A stretch of DNA of 64,000 nucleotides from contig NC_011661.1 in assembly GCF_000021645.1 (NCBI RefSeq), positions 962,723 through 1,026,722 on the forward strand, written 5' to 3'. Position numbers and translations under genes: made by a program. The notes below the pieces were generated by a model, which saw only the letters and a list, made by a program, of their open reading frames with translations, had not been told where the DNA came from and searched no databases. Position 1 is the first letter of the stretch, and each line of letters begins with the position of its first letter. Below are positions 38,051 to 50,323 of this stretch, in pieces. The DNA comes from Dictyoglomus turgidum DSM 6724 (GTDB lineage: Bacteria > Dictyoglomota > Dictyoglomia > Dictyoglomales > Dictyoglomaceae).

Positions 38051-39217
38051 TTATAGTATAAACATCAATCCTATAGCTGCTCCTATTCCCATTATTCCTC
38101 CAAATATAAAAGGTGCTTGGGGCCCTAATATGCTCCATAGCAATCCTGCTATGAAAGATGCTGGGAAAAGCCCTATTCCTACTAAAGTAGCATGAAGACC
38201 TATTACTGTTGCCCTTAAATGTGCTGGTGAAAGATCTGAAATTAATGCTTTTTCGACGCCTTCTGTGAAGGCAGTGTAAAGTCCGTAAAGAGTAAAAAGC
38301 AACCATAATTGACTGAATTTTGAGGCTATTCCAAACCCAAAATATACTAAACCATAGAAAATATAGCCTAAAATAATAATTCTTTTTCTACCTATTTTGT
38401 CGGAAAGAAATCCTGCAGGATAGGAAAAGATGGTATAAACTAAGTTATATAATAGGTAAAGAAAAAGTACATCTAATAAAGATGCTCCAAGATTTTGAGA
38501 CCTCAAAAATAGGAATTGGTTTGATGAGTTTCCTAAAGTAAATATAAGAGAAATAATTAGAAAACCCTTTAGTTTACGATCTAAAGCTTTCCATTGAAAT
38601 TTTATTCTTTTCTTTTCATTTAGAGCTCTGCTAGGAGTAGTCTCTTTAACAAGAAATAGCACTAATACTCCTAAGATAGCTGGTATTAAGCTTATTAAGA
38701 TTATGGTTTTAAAAGTTGGAATATAGCTTGAGAGATTGCTACTTGCTTCTGGCAAATTTAGGCTTTTTATTATTAAGATAGAGAGTAATACTCCTAAAAA
38801 GGCTCCAAGGGTATCCATAGTTCTATGAAGTCCAAAGGCTCTCCCACGGTTTTCGGGTACCGATTCAGCAATTAATGCATCCCTTGGGGCTGTTCTTATT
38901 CCTTTTCCAAATCTATCAGAAATTCTTCCTATAAAAACTCCAATCCAACTATTGGCAAAATACAAGAATAATTTTCCTATAGCAGAAAGGCTATATCCTA
39001 AAATTGTAATTGGTTTCCTTTTTCTGATTTTATCGGAGACATATCCAGAATATACTTTTAAAAGTGAGGCTATGCTCTCAGCAAGTCCTTCCACTATACC
39101 TAAGATAGCAGGACCAGCTCCTAAGGCTAATAGATAGAAAGAAATTAAAGGATAAAACATTTCCGAACTTACATCAGTTAAAAAACTTGTAATTCCAGTG
39201 ATTATTACATTCCACAT
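38051..39217 (-). CDS. Major facilitator superfamily transporter
   Basis: 388 residues with about 11-12 hydrophobic segments. The loop GRISDRFGKGIRTAPRDAL (about 93-111) and FLSDKIGRKR (about 268-277) are MFS motif A copies. The first belongs to a group of putative drug or metabolite exporters with the D-R-x-G-K-G-I-R-x-x-P-R-D signature. Substrate unknown. AAGGAGG precedes the ATG. It is 27 nt upstream of rel on the same strand and may be co-transcribed. Confidence 0.82.
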   Translation of the reverse strand: MWNVIITGITSFLTDVSSEMFYPLISFYLLALGAGPAILGIVEGLAESIASLLKVYSGYVSDKIRKRKPITILGYSLSAIGKLFLYFANSWIGVFIGRISDRFGKGIRTAPRDALIAESVPENRGRAFGLHRTMDTLGAFLGVLLSILIIKSLNLPEASSNLSSYIPTFKTIILISLIPAILGVLVLFLVKETTPSRALNEKKRIKFQWKALDRKLKGFLIISLIFTLGNSSNQFLFLRSQNLGASLLDVLFLYLLYNLVYTIFSYPAGFLSDKIGRKRIIILGYIFYGLVYFGFGIASKFSQLWLLFTLYGLYTAFTEGVEKALISDLSPAHLRATVIGLHATLVGIGLFPASFIAGLLWSILGPQAPFIFGGIMGIGAAIGLMFIL

Positions 39218-39305
39218 TTTTTTATCCTCCTTGTTGATCTTTGATTTTCTTGATATTATACTACTTTTCTGTTTACATTATATTCTTTGATTGTGAGGTG
39301 ATTTT
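39218..39305. promoter_or_regulatory. Divergent intergenic region with possible promoters
   Basis: On the minus strand a perfect TATAAT (39260-39255) faces the MFS gene, but no good -35 box lies 16-18 nt upstream. On the plus strand TTGATA (39250-39255) lacks a clear -10 partner at the right distance. Both divergent genes presumably start here. Confidence 0.35.
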
Positions 39306-39578
39306 ATGGATAAAATTAAAATCCTGCTCTCAGTTTTTGGAGTTATTTTCTTGGCAGAGCTCGGGGATAAAACTCAACTTGCAGTATTAACTCTGTCTGT
39401 AAAAACAAAGTCCCCTTTTTATGTTTTTTTAGGCGCTTCTTTAGCCCTGGCTCTTGTAAGTTTTATTGGTGCATATCTAGGAGAGGCATTGACAAGATAT
39501 ATTCCAAGAGATACACTTGAAAAAATTGTAGGATTGATTTTTATATTGGTTGGAATTTGGACAATTTTTAAAGATTAA
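39306..39578 (+). CDS. Half-size GDT1/UPF0016 family cation transporter
   Basis: 90 residues with three hydrophobic segments and a single copy of the family signature E-L-G-D-K-T-Q at about 17-23. Full-length members have two such halves and move Mn2+ or Ca2+ against protons. Single-repeat bacterial forms are thought to pair as homo- or heterodimers; no second half is adjacent here. GAGGTG lies 8 nt before the ATG. Confidence 0.8.
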   Translation: MDKIKILLSVFGVIFLAELGDKTQLAVLTLSVKTKSPFYVFLGASLALALVSFIGAYLGEALTRYIPRDTLEKIVGLIFILVGIWTIFKD

Positions 39579-39589
39579 AAAGGTAAAAA

Positions 39590-39624
39590 GGTAGAATTTT
39601 AACAAAAATTCTACCGAAAGCTTT
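39590..39624 (+). terminator. Stem-loop after the GDT1-like gene, possible weak terminator
   Basis: GGTAGAATTTT (39590-39600) pairs perfectly with AAAATTCTACC (39605-39615) around a 4-nt loop. A T run (TTTTTAT) begins only after a 6-nt spacer, so termination may be inefficient. The rest of the gap before rpoB (to 39734) is very AT-rich; TTTCAT (39666-39671) with TATAAA (39688-39693) is a weak promoter candidate. Confidence 0.45.
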
Positions 39625-39734
39625 TTATATTGCTTATTTTTTTCTTTTCTCTTCATTTTTTAATATTTCATTTTTATCTTCCTAGTATATAAAATATAAA
39701 TTTGTCTAATCTCTAAGAAAAAAGGAGATGAGGT

Positions 39735-42700
39735 ATGAAGGGTAGAAATTTCAAAACAGAGATTTTCTGGAGTGATGATAGGCCTGTTTTTCAAAATATT
39801 CCTGATTTATTAAAAATTCAATATGATTCCTTTAACTGGTTTTTGAAACAAGGTCTTAGAGAGGTTCTTGATGAAATAAACCCTATAGAGTCTATACGTC
39901 AAGGTCTTTCTTTGGAATTTGTTACCACTGAAGATGGTATAAAAATCGAGCCTCCTACAAAAACTCCTGACGAGTGTTTAGAAAAAGGACTAACGTATGA
40001 GTCATCTATTTATGTAAAGACAAGATTGTATTTTAAAGATGAGAATAGGAATATTAAGGACATCAAAGAACAAATGGTTTTTCTTGGAAATATTCCTCAA
40101 ATGACTGATAGGGCGACCTTTATTGTAAATGGCACAGAGAAAGTTATAGTGAATCAGATCACCAGATCTCCAGGGGTATTTTTTCAAGAAGAGGGGAATC
40201 GTATTATTGCCACTCTAATACCTACAAGGGGTGGATGGATAGAGTTTGAATTAGATGGCGGAGGCATTATTTATATTCATCCTAATGGAATTAAAAAGTT
40301 TCCTGTGTCTCTTATTCTTAGAGCATTAGGATATGACCTGGATTATTTCAAAGAAATTTTAGGCCCAGAGGAATTAAGTTATTTAGAAATTACCTATGCA
40401 AAGGATAATGTAAGCGATAGAACACAAGCAATTTTCGAGGCTTGTGGAAGATTGAGACCTGGGGATGTTCCAAGTAGAGAAGAGGATGCCTTAAGGGTAA
40501 TAAGGCAGATGTTTTTTGATGTTAGAAGATACAATTTAGGTAAAGTGGGAAGATATAAATTAAATCAAAGATTAGGTTTGAGCATTTCTCTGGATAATTA
40601 TGCTCTTACAGAGGATGATCTCATTGAAATAATAAAGAGATTAACCATGATTAAAACAGGAAAAGATGAGACTGATGATATAGACCATCTTGGCAATAGA
40701 AGAATAAGGTCTGTAGGAGAACTTTTGCAGATGCAATTTAGAGCTGGGCTTGCAAGGGTAGAAAAGTTGATAAGAGAGAAGATGGCTTTAACCGATCCTG
40801 AACAAGCAAGTCCTATTGCTCTTGTAAGTACTAGACCTTTGATGGCAGCAGTCAAAGAATTTTTTAACAGAAATCCTCTTTCTCAATTTATGGATCAAAC
40901 TAATCCTCTTTCAGAGCTTGCTCATAAGAGAAGAATAAGTGCATTAGGTCCTGGAGGGTTGACTCGAGAAAGAGCCACTTTTGAGGTAAGAGATATTCAT
41001 CCCTCTCATTATGGAAGGGTCTGTCCAATAGAGACTCCAGAGGGACCTAATGCAGGATTGATAAACTATTTGTCCACTTTAGCCATAGTAGACGAGTATG
41101 GATTTTTAAGGACTCCATATTATAGAGTAAAAGATGGGAAAATAACCGATGAGATTGTTTATTTATCAGCCACAGAGGAGGACAAATATACTATAGCTTC
41201 TTTCGATGTTCACATTAATGAAAACAGAGAAATAATTGATGAATTGGTTCATGCTAGAAGAAAAGGAAAGTTTATACTTTGTTCTCCTAAGGAAATAGAT
41301 TTTGTAGGAGTATCACCATACCAGACAGTAAGTATATCTACAGCCTTAATTCCTTTCCTTGAGCATGATGATGCAAACAGAGCATTAATGGGAGCAAACA
41401 TGCAGCGTCAAGCAGTACCCTTAATAAACACAGAACCTCCTCTTGTGGGAACAGGAATAGAAGAAACTGTGGCAAGAAATACAGGAGTTATGGTTATATC
41501 TGATGTGGATGGAGTAGTTAAAAAGGTATCATCTTCGGAGATTGTGATTGAAACTGATAATAAAGAGGAGAAGAGATATCAACTTATAAAATATAGAAGG
41601 ACTAATCAAGGTACTTGTTGGAACCAGAAACCCATAGTTGAAGTAGGACAGAGAGTCAAAAAGGGAGATGTTTTGGCTGATGGTCCTGCTACTTCCAATG
41701 GTAAGCTTGCCTTGGGAAGGAACGTACTTGTCGCTTTTATGCCTTGGGGTGGATATAACTATGAGGATGCAATAATAATAAGTGAAAGATTGGTTAAAGA
41801 AGACATATTTACCTCTATTCATATTGAAGAATATGAGATAAAGGCAAGAGATACAAAACTTGGTCCTGAAGAGATAACCAGAGATATTCCTAATATAAGT
41901 GAAGATGCTATAAGGTATTTGGATAAAGATGGAATAATAATGATAGGAGCAGAGGTTGGTCCTAACGACATTTTAGTAGGTAAGGTTACTCCAAAAGGTG
42001 AAACCGAACTTACTCCTGAGGAAAGGCTTTTGAGGGCAATTTTTGGAGAGAAATCTCGAGAGACTAAAGATACATCTCTAAGAATGCCTCATGGTGAATG
42101 GGGTAAGGTTATAGATGTAAAAGTGTTAACCAGAGAGAATGATGATGAGCTCCCACCAGGAGTGAATAAGATTGTAAAAGTTAGGGTTGCTCAAATAAGA
42201 AAAATCTCTGTAGGAGACAAGTTGGCAGGAAGACATGGAAATAAAGGTGTAATTGCTACTATCTTGCCTGAAGAAGATATGCCATTTCTTGAGGATGGGA
42301 CTCCTGTAGATATTATATTGAATCCCTTAGGTGTTCCCTCTCGTATGAATGTGGGACAGATTTTGGAAACCCATTTGGGGTGGGCAGCTAAGGAATTGGG
42401 TATATATGCTATAGTACCTCCTTTTGATGAAGTATTAGGAGAAAATAGATCTGCTAATTTGGTAAAGGAGATGTTGAGAAAAGCTGGACTTCCTGAGGAT
42501 GGTAGAGTGGTTTTATACGATGGAAGAACAGGAGAACCTTTTAATCAAAAGGTTACTGTTGGTTATATGTATATTTTGAAACTGATCCATCTTGCCGATG
42601 ATAAAATCCATGCAAGATCTGTAGGTCCTTATTCATTGGTTACTCAACAGCCTCTTGGTGGAAGAGCTCAGTTTGGCGGTCAGAGATTTGGAGAAATGGA

Positions 42701-42947
42701 AGTATGGGCTTTAGAAGCTTATGGTGCAGCTCATACTCTTGAGGAAATGTTGACATATAAATCCGATGATGTGGCTGGAAGAACTGAGGCTTATTCTGCT
42801 ATCGTTTCTGGTAATTTGATAAAAGAACCTGGTATTCCTGAGTCTTTTAAGGTTCTTGTCAGGGAATTACAAGGTTTAGGCATAAAAGTATCTGCTTATA
42901 TTGGAAATAGATTAGTTAATCTCTCTAAGATTGAAGATGAATCTTAA
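39735..42947 (+). CDS. rpoB: DNA-directed RNA polymerase subunit beta
   Basis: 1070 residues, among the shorter beta subunits because large lineage insertions are lacking. Catalytic-core phrases include the rifampicin-pocket region [18 protein letters not shown] (about 376-393), [37 protein letters not shown] and [34 protein letters not shown] precedes ATG 39735. Unusually it is not preceded by rplK-rplA-rplJ-rplL. rpoC follows after 19 nt. Confidence 0.98.
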   Translation: MKGRNFKTEIFWSDDRPVFQNIPDLLKIQYDSFNWFLKQGLREVLDEINPIESIRQGLSLEFVTTEDGIKIEPPTKTPDECLEKGLTYESSIYVKTRLYFKDENRNIKDIKEQMVFLGNIPQMTDRATFIVNGTEKVIVNQITRSPGVFFQEEGNRIIATLIPTRGGWIEFELDGGGIIYIHPNGIKKFPVSLILRALGYDLDYFKEILGPEELSYLEITYAKDNVSDRTQAIFEACGRLRPGDVPSREEDALRVIRQMFFDVRRYNLGKVGRYKLNQRLGLSISLDNYALTEDDLIEIIKRLTMIKTGKDETDDIDHLGNRRIRSVGELLQMQFRAGLARVEKLIREKMALTDPEQASPIALVSTRPLMAAVKEFFNRNPLSQFMDQTNPLSELAHKRRISALGPGGLTRERATFEVRDIHPSHYGRVCPIETPEGPNAGLINYLSTLAIVDEYGFLRTPYYRVKDGKITDEIVYLSATEEDKYTIASFDVHINENREIIDELVHARRKGKFILCSPKEIDFVGVSPYQTVSISTALIPFLEHDDANRALMGANMQRQAVPLINTEPPLVGTGIEETVARNTGVMVISDVDGVVKKVSSSEIVIETDNKEEKRYQLIKYRRTNQGTCWNQKPIVEVGQRVKKGDVLADGPATSNGKLALGRNVLVAFMPWGGYNYEDAIIISERLVKEDIFTSIHIEEYEIKARDTKLGPEEITRDIPNISEDAIRYLDKDGIIMIGAEVGPNDILVGKVTPKGETELTPEERLLRAIFGEKSRETKDTSLRMPHGEWGKVIDVKVLTRENDDELPPGVNKIVKVRVAQIRKISVGDKLAGRHGNKGVIATILPEEDMPFLEDGTPVDIILNPLGVPSRMNVGQILETHLGWAAKELGIYAIVPPFDEVLGENRSANLVKEMLRKAGLPEDGRVVLYDGRTGEPFNQKVTVGYMYILKLIHLADDKIHARSVGPYSLVTQQPLGGRAQFGGQRFGEMEVWALEAYGAAHTLEEMLTYKSDDVAGRTEAYSAIVSGNLIKEPGIPESFKVLVRELQGLGIKVSAYIGNRLVNLSKIEDES

Positions 42948-42966
42948 GGAAGGGGAGGAATAAACC

Positions 42967-45900
42967 TTGAAGATAAAAGATTTTGATAAATTAGTTTTTG
43001 GTTTAGCATCACCAGAAGATATTTTAAGTTGGTCTTACGGTGAAGTTAAGAAACCGGAGACTATTAATTATAGAACCTTCAAACCTGAAAGAGATGGACT
43101 TTTTTGTGAGAAGATCTTTGGACCTGTGAAGGATTATGAGTGTCATTGCGGTAAGTATAAAGGGCAAAGATATGAAGGTATAACTTGTGATAGATGTGGT
43201 GTCACAGTAACTAAGAGCTCAGTGAGAAGAGAGAGAATGGGACATATAAAACTTGCTGTACCTGTAGTACATATTTGGTATTTTAAAAATGTTCCTAACT
43301 ATATAGGGCTACTTCTTAATATAAGCAGTAAACAACTTGAGGAAGTAATTTATTATCATTCATATATTGTGTTAGATCCAGGGGATACTCCTTTACAGAA
43401 AATGCAGGTTTTAACAGAAGACGAATATGAAAAAGCTCTTAATGAGTTTGGTAATAGTTTTAAAGTAGGAATGGGTGCAGAAGCTATTAAAAAGCTTTTG
43501 AGAGATTTAGATTTAGAAGAATTGTCTTACGACTTAAAAAAACAAATCAACGAAATACAAGGTCAGAAAAAGGCGAAACTTATCAAAAGATTAGAGATTG
43601 TAGAAAGTTTTAGGCTTTCTGGTAATAAACCTGAGTGGATGGTACTTGAGGTACTTCCTGTTATTCCTCCTGATTTGAGGCCTATGGTACAACTTGAAGG
43701 TGGCAAATTTGCCACTTCTGATCTTAATGATCTTTATAGGAGAGTTATTAACAGAAATAACCGTCTTGCAAAGCTTTTAGAAATAAATGCCCCAGAGATT
43801 ATTGTTAGAAATGAAAAGAGAATGTTGCAAGAAGCAGTAGATGCTCTTATTGATAATGGAAGAAGGGGTAAGCCTGTGACTAACGCTAGTGGAAGACCCT
43901 TGAGGTCTTTATCAGATATCTTAGAGGGTAAACAAGGAAGATTCAGACAGAATCTTTTAGGAAAAAGAGTTGACTTTTCTGGAAGAGCGGTTATTGTGGT
44001 TGGACCTGAATTAAAATTACATCAATGTGGACTTCCTAAAAAGATGGCTTTAGAATTATTTAAACCTTTTGTAATAAACAAGTTAATAGAACATGGATAT
44101 GCTACTAACGTAAAGAATGCAAGAAAAAAAGTTGAAAGAGAAGCCTCTGAGGTATGGGATGTTTTAGATGAAATTATTAAGGAAAAATTAGTACTTTTAA
44201 ATCGTGCTCCTACTTTGCACAGAGTTAGTATACAGGCATTTGAGCCTAAGTTAATTGATGGTAATGCAATTCAATTACATCCCTTAGTATGTCCACCGTA
44301 TAATGCTGACTTCGATGGGGACCAGATGGCGGTTCATGTGCCACTATCCCTTGAGGCCCAAGCAGAAGCAAGAATTTTGATGTTGTCATCCAATAACCTT
44401 ATATCTCCAGCTCATGGAAAACCTCTTACCTTACCAACTCAGGATGTGGTTCTTGGACTTTATTATTTAACTATAATGGTACCCGGAAGAGAGATTGAGG
44501 ATAAAAGATTTGCGACCCCGGAAGAGGTTTTGTTGGCTTTAGAGGAGAAAAAAGTTGATCTACATTCAAAGATATATGTCCACAAGAGAGGAATAGAAGA
44601 AACATATAATATATCTTTACCTGAGAGCCCTATGTTTATAGAGACTACACCAGGAAGGTTAATTTTGAATGAGATTGTTCCTGAGAAGTTAAGATATTAC
44701 AACGTCACTATGAATAGAAGAGAAATTAGAAAAATTGTCGAAAAATGTTTTGAGATTTATGGTTGGAGCAAGACAGCAGAATTCTTAGACGAACTTAAAA
44801 GACTTGGGTTTGAATATGCTACAAAAGCAGGTGTAAGTTTTTCCATAGTAGATATTGAAATACCTAAGGAGGCAAAAGAGAAGGTTATAAAGAAAGCGGA
44901 AGAGGAGTCTATGCTTCTTCAAAAAGCTGTAGAGAGTGGTTTGTATTCTGAGGAAGAAAGATATCAAAGAGCTATTGAGATATGGACAAAGGCAACTGAA
45001 GAAGTAAAGGATATAATGCTTGCTAATTTTGGTATTTTAAATTCTGTGTATATGATGGCGTTTTCTGGTGCTAGAGGTAATGTGGACCAGGTAAGACAGC
45101 TTGCAGCAATGAGAGGTTTGATGGCTGATCCGTCAGGACAAATTATGGACATACCTATTAAGTCAAGCTTCTACGAAGGTTTAACTGTATCAGAACATTT
45201 TATTTCTTCTTATGGAGCAAGGAAGGGAGTAGTGGACACAGCATTGAGAACTTCTGATTCAGGATACTTAACCAGAAGACTTGTAGATGTAGCTCAAAGT
45301 CTGGTTATTAGAGAGGAAGATTGTGGTACTGAGGATGGGATATATGTAGAGCCTCTGGAGGATGAAGGGAAAATAGTATTAAGCTTGAAGGATAGAATCA
45401 TAGGAAGATTTGCTGCTGAAGATGTTTATAATGATAAAGGAGAATTAATTATTGCTAAGAATGAGTATATAGATGTGGAAAAAGCAAAATTAGTGGAGAG
45501 GTTTGGTATAAAGAGGGTAAAGATCAGATCTCCTATGACTTGTAAGAGTGAGAAAGGGATATGTCAAAAATGTTATGGGGAGGATTTAGCAACTCATAGG
45601 CTTGTTAACATAGGAGAAGCGGTAGGAGTAATAGCTGCCCAATCTATTGGAGAGCCTGGAACTCAGCTTACTATGAGAACCTTCCACACAGGTGGTGTTG
45701 CTTTAACTTCTTTGAATTATCAGAATATTCAATTTAGAGTGACAGGAAGGGTTGATTTTTTGAATTTAAAGTTAAAAGAAAGATTTGAAGTCTTGGGTAA
45801 AAAAGAAAAAATGGTAGTTGGACGTAATGGAAGAGCAGTTGTTAAAGGAGAAGGCGAAGAAGAAATTGTACTTCCACCAGGAACCATTGTGTCTATAGAT

Positions 45901-47250
45901 TCTGGAACCGATGTTACTAAGGGAATGAGTTTAGGATATATAGATCCTAATTTAAGATATATAGCTTCACCATTTACTGGAAAGGTTATAAGAGTTGAAA
46001 AGGTAGGAGAAAGTTACAATAAAAAATTTACTTTTCTCAATGTGAAATACGATAGAGATCTTAATAATTATGAGTTGTCTTATAACGAAGAAGCACATCC
46101 GATTTTCTGTTCTGTAGTGTTGTTGGATGAAACTGGTAATGAGAAAAGAATAGAATTACCGGAAGGTGTGGCATTTCTCTTTAAAATTGGAGACTTTATT
46201 AATGAAGGAGATATAATTGCCGAATATAGTAGAGAGACCATGAAGATTCAGGCTTGCGAAGAAGGAAAAGTGGTAGATATTCTTGAGAGAAATGGAGAAA
46301 TAATAGATCGAATTGTGGCAACAGGTGAAGCTGTAATTATCATAAGAAATAGCGAAGGAAGAGAAGTTGAATATAGAATTCCTCGTGGACTTAAATTACA
46401 TGTAAATGCAGAAGATAATGTAGAATTTGGCACTATTCTTGCTTACTTCCCTGCATACCAACAGAAAACTGCAAAAACAGAAGATATCGTTCAAGGTCTT
46501 CCTCGTGTAGAGGAGTTGTTTGAGGCAAGGAAACCAAAAGGAAAATCTATTATAGCTGGTGTTAGTGGTATTGTGAAAATAACAAGGACTAAATCAGGAG
46601 AAAAGATAGTGATTGAAGGAGAAAATGGAAAAGATGAGCATATCTTGCCACCTAATGCTCAACTTTTGGTTAAAGAAGGCGATTATGTAACAGTGGGACA
46701 AGAGTTGACTAAAGGATATAGAAATCCTGCGGAAATTCTTGCTAATGAAGGTCTTGCTGCTGTACAGAGATATATTGTGGATGAAGTGCAAAAGGTTTAT
46801 CTCAAACAAGGAGCAGAGATTAACGATAAGCACATAGAAGTAATAGTTAGACAGATGACTAATAGAGTAAGGATTGAAGATCCAGGAGATAGCAACTTCT
46901 TGTTTGGTCAACTTGTTAACAAAGTGACCTTTGAAAAGGTGAAACAGCAATTAGAAGAAGAAGGAAAAAGACCTCCTATAGCAAGAGAGGTTGTACTTGG
47001 TATTACAAAAGCAGCCTTAACCACAGAAAGTGTAATATCTGCAGCTTCTTTCCAAGAGACTACGAGGGTTTTAGCTGAAGCAGCAGTTAAAGGAAAAGAA
47101 GACTACCTGGAGGGATTAAAAGAAAATGTGATAATAGGCAGATTAATTCCTGCAGGCACAGGGCTCTTTAGGAAAATTATTCCTCAAAAAGTCTCCGCTA
47201 AGAAAGTAGAGGTTTTGGAAGATGGTGGAGAAATTGAAATTAACTCTTGA
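42967..47250 (+). CDS. rpoC: DNA-directed RNA polymerase subunit beta'
   Basis: 1427 residues from TTG 42967, preceded by GGGGAGGAATAAACC. The N-terminal zinc ribbon has C59, C61, C74 and C77; the active-site NADFDGDQM is near 446-454; the second zinc site is C786, C859, C866 and C869. The trigger loop reads [10 protein letters not shown] at 903-912 and resumes at about [13 protein letters not shown] (1173 on), so about 260 residues are inserted. The insert has repeated beta-rich segments (for example residues around 980-1010 and 1060-1090) that look like sandwich-barrel hybrid motifs. Confidence 0.98.
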   Translation: MKIKDFDKLVFGLASPEDILSWSYGEVKKPETINYRTFKPERDGLFCEKIFGPVKDYECHCGKYKGQRYEGITCDRCGVTVTKSSVRRERMGHIKLAVPVVHIWYFKNVPNYIGLLLNISSKQLEEVIYYHSYIVLDPGDTPLQKMQVLTEDEYEKALNEFGNSFKVGMGAEAIKKLLRDLDLEELSYDLKKQINEIQGQKKAKLIKRLEIVESFRLSGNKPEWMVLEVLPVIPPDLRPMVQLEGGKFATSDLNDLYRRVINRNNRLAKLLEINAPEIIVRNEKRMLQEAVDALIDNGRRGKPVTNASGRPLRSLSDILEGKQGRFRQNLLGKRVDFSGRAVIVVGPELKLHQCGLPKKMALELFKPFVINKLIEHGYATNVKNARKKVEREASEVWDVLDEIIKEKLVLLNRAPTLHRVSIQAFEPKLIDGNAIQLHPLVCPPYNADFDGDQMAVHVPLSLEAQAEARILMLSSNNLISPAHGKPLTLPTQDVVLGLYYLTIMVPGREIEDKRFATPEEVLLALEEKKVDLHSKIYVHKRGIEETYNISLPESPMFIETTPGRLILNEIVPEKLRYYNVTMNRREIRKIVEKCFEIYGWSKTAEFLDELKRLGFEYATKAGVSFSIVDIEIPKEAKEKVIKKAEEESMLLQKAVESGLYSEEERYQRAIEIWTKATEEVKDIMLANFGILNSVYMMAFSGARGNVDQVRQLAAMRGLMADPSGQIMDIPIKSSFYEGLTVSEHFISSYGARKGVVDTALRTSDSGYLTRRLVDVAQSLVIREEDCGTEDGIYVEPLEDEGKIVLSLKDRIIGRFAAEDVYNDKGELIIAKNEYIDVEKAKLVERFGIKRVKIRSPMTCKSEKGICQKCYGEDLATHRLVNIGEAVGVIAAQSIGEPGTQLTMRTFHTGGVALTSLNYQNIQFRVTGRVDFLNLKLKERFEVLGKKEKMVVGRNGRAVVKGEGEEEIVLPPGTIVSIDSGTDVTKGMSLGYIDPNLRYIASPFTGKVIRVEKVGESYNKKFTFLNVKYDRDLNNYELSYNEEAHPIFCSVVLLDETGNEKRIELPEGVAFLFKIGDFINEGDIIAEYSRETMKIQACEEGKVVDILERNGEIIDRIVATGEAVIIIRNSEGREVEYRIPRGLKLHVNAEDNVEFGTILAYFPAYQQKTAKTEDIVQGLPRVEELFEARKPKGKSIIAGVSGIVKITRTKSGEKIVIEGENGKDEHILPPNAQLLVKEGDYVTVGQELTKGYRNPAEILANEGLAAVQRYIVDEVQKVYLKQGAEINDKHIEVIVRQMTNRVRIEDPGDSNFLFGQLVNKVTFEKVKQQLEEEGKRPPIAREVVLGITKAALTTESVISAASFQETTRVLAEAAVKGKEDYLEGLKENVIIGRLIPAGTGLFRKIIPQKVSAKKVEVLEDGGEIEINS

Positions 47251-47268
47251 CAAAAATAATTCTATAAT
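47240..47268 (+). promoter_or_regulatory. Promoter at the start of the str operon
   Basis: A perfect TATAAT (47263-47268) has TTAACT (47240-47245) 17 nt upstream, overlapping the end of rpoC. A consensus TTGACA at 47247-47252 is also present but only 10 nt from that -10; it could pair with GATAAA at 47269-47274 (16 nt). Either gives a transcript covering rpsL onwards. The rest of the gap to 47351 shows no clear terminator. Confidence 0.5.
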
Positions 47269-47351
47269 GATAAACTTGTTTTCGCTTGCCTTTAGGGGCT
47301 TTGTATTATATTTAAATAATTTTCAATAACTAAGATGTAGGAGGTGTAATT

Positions 47352-47738
47352 TTGCCTACTATAAATCAGCTTATAAGAAAAGGGAGAGAACCAAAAGAAA
47401 GGAAAAGTAAATCTCCTGCTCTTATGGGGAATCCTCAAAAGAGGGGAGTATGTATCCGTGTAACTACAATGACTCCTAAAAAGCCTAACTCTGCTTTAAG
47501 GAAGGTTGCTAGGGTTAGGTTAACAAATGGGATTGAAGTATGGGCTTATATACCTGGAATAGGTCATAACTTACAAGAACACTCTGTAGTTCTTGTGAGA
47601 GGAGGCCGTGTTAAGGATCTACCAGGTGTGAGGTATCATATTATTCGTGGTGCTTTGGATGCTGCAGGTGTTGAGGGCAGAAGACAGGGAAGATCCAAAT
47701 ATGGAGCAAAACGTCCAAAAGAGGGAGGTAAGAAATAA
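47352..47738 (+). CDS. rpsL: 30S ribosomal protein S12
   Basis: 128 residues from TTG 47352, which gives the normal [11 protein letters not shown] and lies 7 nt after TAGGAGG. Conserved decoding-centre loops [10 protein letters not shown] and [12 protein letters not shown] are intact. A short basic tail (K-R-P-K-E-G-G-K-K) makes it slightly longer than usual. Its stop overlaps the rpsG ATG. Confidence 0.97.
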   Translation: MPTINQLIRKGREPKERKSKSPALMGNPQKRGVCIRVTTMTPKKPNSALRKVARVRLTNGIEVWAYIPGIGHNLQEHSVVLVRGGRVKDLPGVRYHIIRGALDAAGVEGRRQGRSKYGAKRPKEGGKK

Positions 47739-48208
47739 TGCCACGTAGAGGACCAGTTACTCCAAGAGAAATACCTCCTGATCCTGTATATAATAGCGTT
47801 CTTGTGCAAAAGCTTATTAATAAAGTTATGCTAGATGGTAAAAAAAGCATAGCTGAAAAAATAGTTTATGGTGCGATGGATATAATAAGGGAAAAAACAA
47901 AACAAGATCCATTAACTGTCCTTGAAAAAGCAGTGCAAAATGTAACACCTCTTTTAGAGGTAAGGCCAAGAAGAGTTGGAGGAGCAACCTATCAAGTGCC
48001 AATAGAAGTTCCTCCAAGAAGAGGACTCTCTCTTGCTTTAAGATGGATTGTTAGAGCTGCAAGAGAGAGAAAAGGTATGCCTATGAAGGAAAGGCTTGCT
48101 TTAGAGATTTTAGATGCCTTTAACAATACTGGTGGAGCAATTAAGAAGAGAGATGAAATGCATAGAATGGCAGAAGCTAATAAGGCATTTGCTCATTATC
48201 GTTGGTAA
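47738..48208 (+). CDS. rpsG: 30S ribosomal protein S7
   Basis: 156 residues, normal length. Primary 16S rRNA binder of the small-subunit head. Typical [16 protein letters not shown] start, [16 protein letters not shown] in the rRNA-contacting region and the C-terminal [13 protein letters not shown]. Coupled to rpsL by a 1-nt overlap (TAATG). Confidence 0.97.
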   Translation: MPRRGPVTPREIPPDPVYNSVLVQKLINKVMLDGKKSIAEKIVYGAMDIIREKTKQDPLTVLEKAVQNVTPLLEVRPRRVGGATYQVPIEVPPRRGLSLALRWIVRAARERKGMPMKERLALEILDAFNNTGGAIKKRDEMHRMAEANKAFAHYRW

Positions 48209-48229
48209 TTAAAAAGGAGGAAGATAAAC

Positions 48230-50305
48230 GTGCCGAGATGTCCATTAGATAAATTAAGAAATATAGGAATAGCTGCTCATATAGATGCAGGTAAGACTAC
48301 TCTTACCGAAAGGATACTTTTTTATACTGGTAAAACTCATAAATTAGGTGAAGTCCACGAAGGAACAGCAACCATGGACTGGATGGAACAAGAGAGAGAA
48401 CGTGGTATTACTATAACAGCTGCAACAACTACCTGTCAGTGGAAGGATCACATTATTAATATAATTGATACTCCGGGGCACGTGGATTTTACTGTTGAGG
48501 TAGAAAGATCCTTAAGAGTATTAGATGGTTTAATAGCGGTGTTTTGTGGGGTTGCTGGAGTTCAGCCTCAATCGGAGACAGTATGGAGACAAGCTACAAA
48601 ATATAATGTTCCAAGAATAATTTTTGTTAATAAGATGGATAGAGTTGGTGCAAACTTTTTCAGGGTAGTGGAGATGATAAAAGATCGATTAGGGGTCAAC
48701 GCAATACCTATTCAAATACCAATTGGTAGTGAAGATCAATTTAGAGGTGTCATAGATCTTTTTGAGATGAAGGCAATTGTATATCATGATGATCTTGGGA
48801 TTAAATGGGAAGTTACAGAAATTCCCGATGAGTTAAAGGATCAAGCTAAGGAATATAGGCATAAACTAATAGAGACTATTGTGGAGCTCGATGATGAGCT
48901 CTTAATGAAGTATTTAGAGGGTGAAGAGATTCCTATTCCTGATTTGAAGAGGGTTTTGAGGAGGGCTACTATTGAAGGCAAGTTATATCCAGCACTATGT
49001 GGCTCGGCTTTTAAGAATAAAGGTATACAGCCTTTACTTGATGCTGTTATAGACTATCTTCCCTCGCCGTTAGATTTACCTCCCGTTAAAGGAATAAATC
49101 CTATTAGTGGTGAGGAAGAAATAAGATTAGTAAGTGAGGATGAATCATTTACTGCTTTGGCCTTTAAAGTCATGACTGATCCCTATGTGGGTAAACTCAC
49201 TTATTTTAGGGTTTATTCAGGAAAATTAGAAAAAGGTAGCTATGTGTATAACTCAACTAAAGGAAAAAAGGAAAGAATTGGTAGATTGCTTCAGATGCAT
49301 GCCAATCATAGAGAAGATATAGATGCAGTATATGTGGGAGACATTGCTGCTGCGGTTGGTCTAAAGTTTACTACTACAGGAGACACTCTTTGTGATGAAA
49401 ATAGACCTATAATTCTTGAAGGTATGACATTCCCAGAACCTGTGATTTCTGTTGCTATTGAACCAAAAAGTACTGAGGAGCAGGATAAATTAAGTATTGC
49501 TCTTCAGAGACTTGCTGAGGAGGATCCAACATTCCGAATAACTTATGATGAAGAAACAGGACAAACTTTAATCCATGGAATGGGAGAGCTTCATTTAGAA
49601 ATTATAGTGGATAGATTAAAGAGAGAATTTAAAGTAAATGCTAATGTAGGTAAGCCACAAGTCTCATACAGAGAGACTATTAGAAAACCTGTAAAAGTGG
49701 AAGGAAAGTATATTAGGCAAACAGGTGGAAGGGGTCAGTATGGTCATGTATGGCTTGAATTAGAGCCTCTTCCAAGAGGTAGCGGTCTTGAATTTGTGAA
49801 TAAAATTGTGGGAGGAGTCATTCCTCAACAATTTATTCCAGCTGTGGAAGCTGGTGTTAGAGAGGCTGCAGATCGTGGGGTGCTTGCTGGTTATCCTGTA
49901 ACAGATGTAAGAATTACTCTCTTTGATGGATCATATCACGAAGTAGACTCTTCGGATATGGCTTTTAAGATTGCGGCATCTCAGGCTTTTAAAGATGGAG
50001 TATTAAAAGGTGATCCTGTTTTATTGGAGCCTATAATGAAGCTTGAAATAATTGTCCCTGAAGAATATATGGGAGATGTTATAGGAGACCTTAACAGTAG
50101 AAGGGGCAGAGTAGAAAAGATTGATTTTGTAAATAATACAAGAGTAATAAAAGCTTTAGTTCCTCTTGCAGAAATTTTTGGATATGCTACTACTTTGAGA
50201 TCTTTAACTCAAGGTAGAGGTATATTCTCAATGGAGTTCTCTCATTATGAAGAAATGCCTCTTAATATTCAGGAAAAAATTCTATCTTCAAATCTAAAAA
50301 AATAA
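48230..50305 (+). CDS. fusA: Elongation factor G
   Basis: 691 residues from GTG 48230, with AAAAGGAGG upstream. This translocation GTPase has G1 AHIDAGKTT (16-24), the switch [13 protein letters not shown] and NKMDRVGA, then domain II, domain III, domain IV (tRNA-mimic region containing [12 protein letters not shown]) and domain V. Codon use is AT-rich like the surrounding genes and contrasts with the tuf gene that follows. Confidence 0.97.
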   Translation: MPRCPLDKLRNIGIAAHIDAGKTTLTERILFYTGKTHKLGEVHEGTATMDWMEQERERGITITAATTTCQWKDHIINIIDTPGHVDFTVEVERSLRVLDGLIAVFCGVAGVQPQSETVWRQATKYNVPRIIFVNKMDRVGANFFRVVEMIKDRLGVNAIPIQIPIGSEDQFRGVIDLFEMKAIVYHDDLGIKWEVTEIPDELKDQAKEYRHKLIETIVELDDELLMKYLEGEEIPIPDLKRVLRRATIEGKLYPALCGSAFKNKGIQPLLDAVIDYLPSPLDLPPVKGINPISGEEEIRLVSEDESFTALAFKVMTDPYVGKLTYFRVYSGKLEKGSYVYNSTKGKKERIGRLLQMHANHREDIDAVYVGDIAAAVGLKFTTTGDTLCDENRPIILEGMTFPEPVISVAIEPKSTEEQDKLSIALQRLAEEDPTFRITYDEETGQTLIHGMGELHLEIIVDRLKREFKVNANVGKPQVSYRETIRKPVKVEGKYIRQTGGRGQYGHVWLELEPLPRGSGLEFVNKIVGGVIPQQFIPAVEAGVREAADRGVLAGYPVTDVRITLFDGSYHEVDSSDMAFKIAASQAFKDGVLKGDPVLLEPIMKLEIIVPEEYMGDVIGDLNSRRGRVEKIDFVNNTRVIKALVPLAEIFGYATTLRSLTQGRGIFSMEFSHYEEMPLNIQEKILSSNLKK

Positions 50306-50323
50306 AATAGGAGGAGATAAAGG

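Noticed and set aside
38031-38306. Arg/Ser-rich minus-strand frame within the MFS gene
   Set aside because: It is an alternative frame of the same strand inside a clear membrane transporter; no independent start signal.
47247-47268. Consensus TTGACA and TATAAT at the rpoC-rpsL junction as one promoter
   Set aside because: The two boxes are only 10 nt apart, too close to act together. TTAACT at 47240 gives the proper 17-nt spacing.
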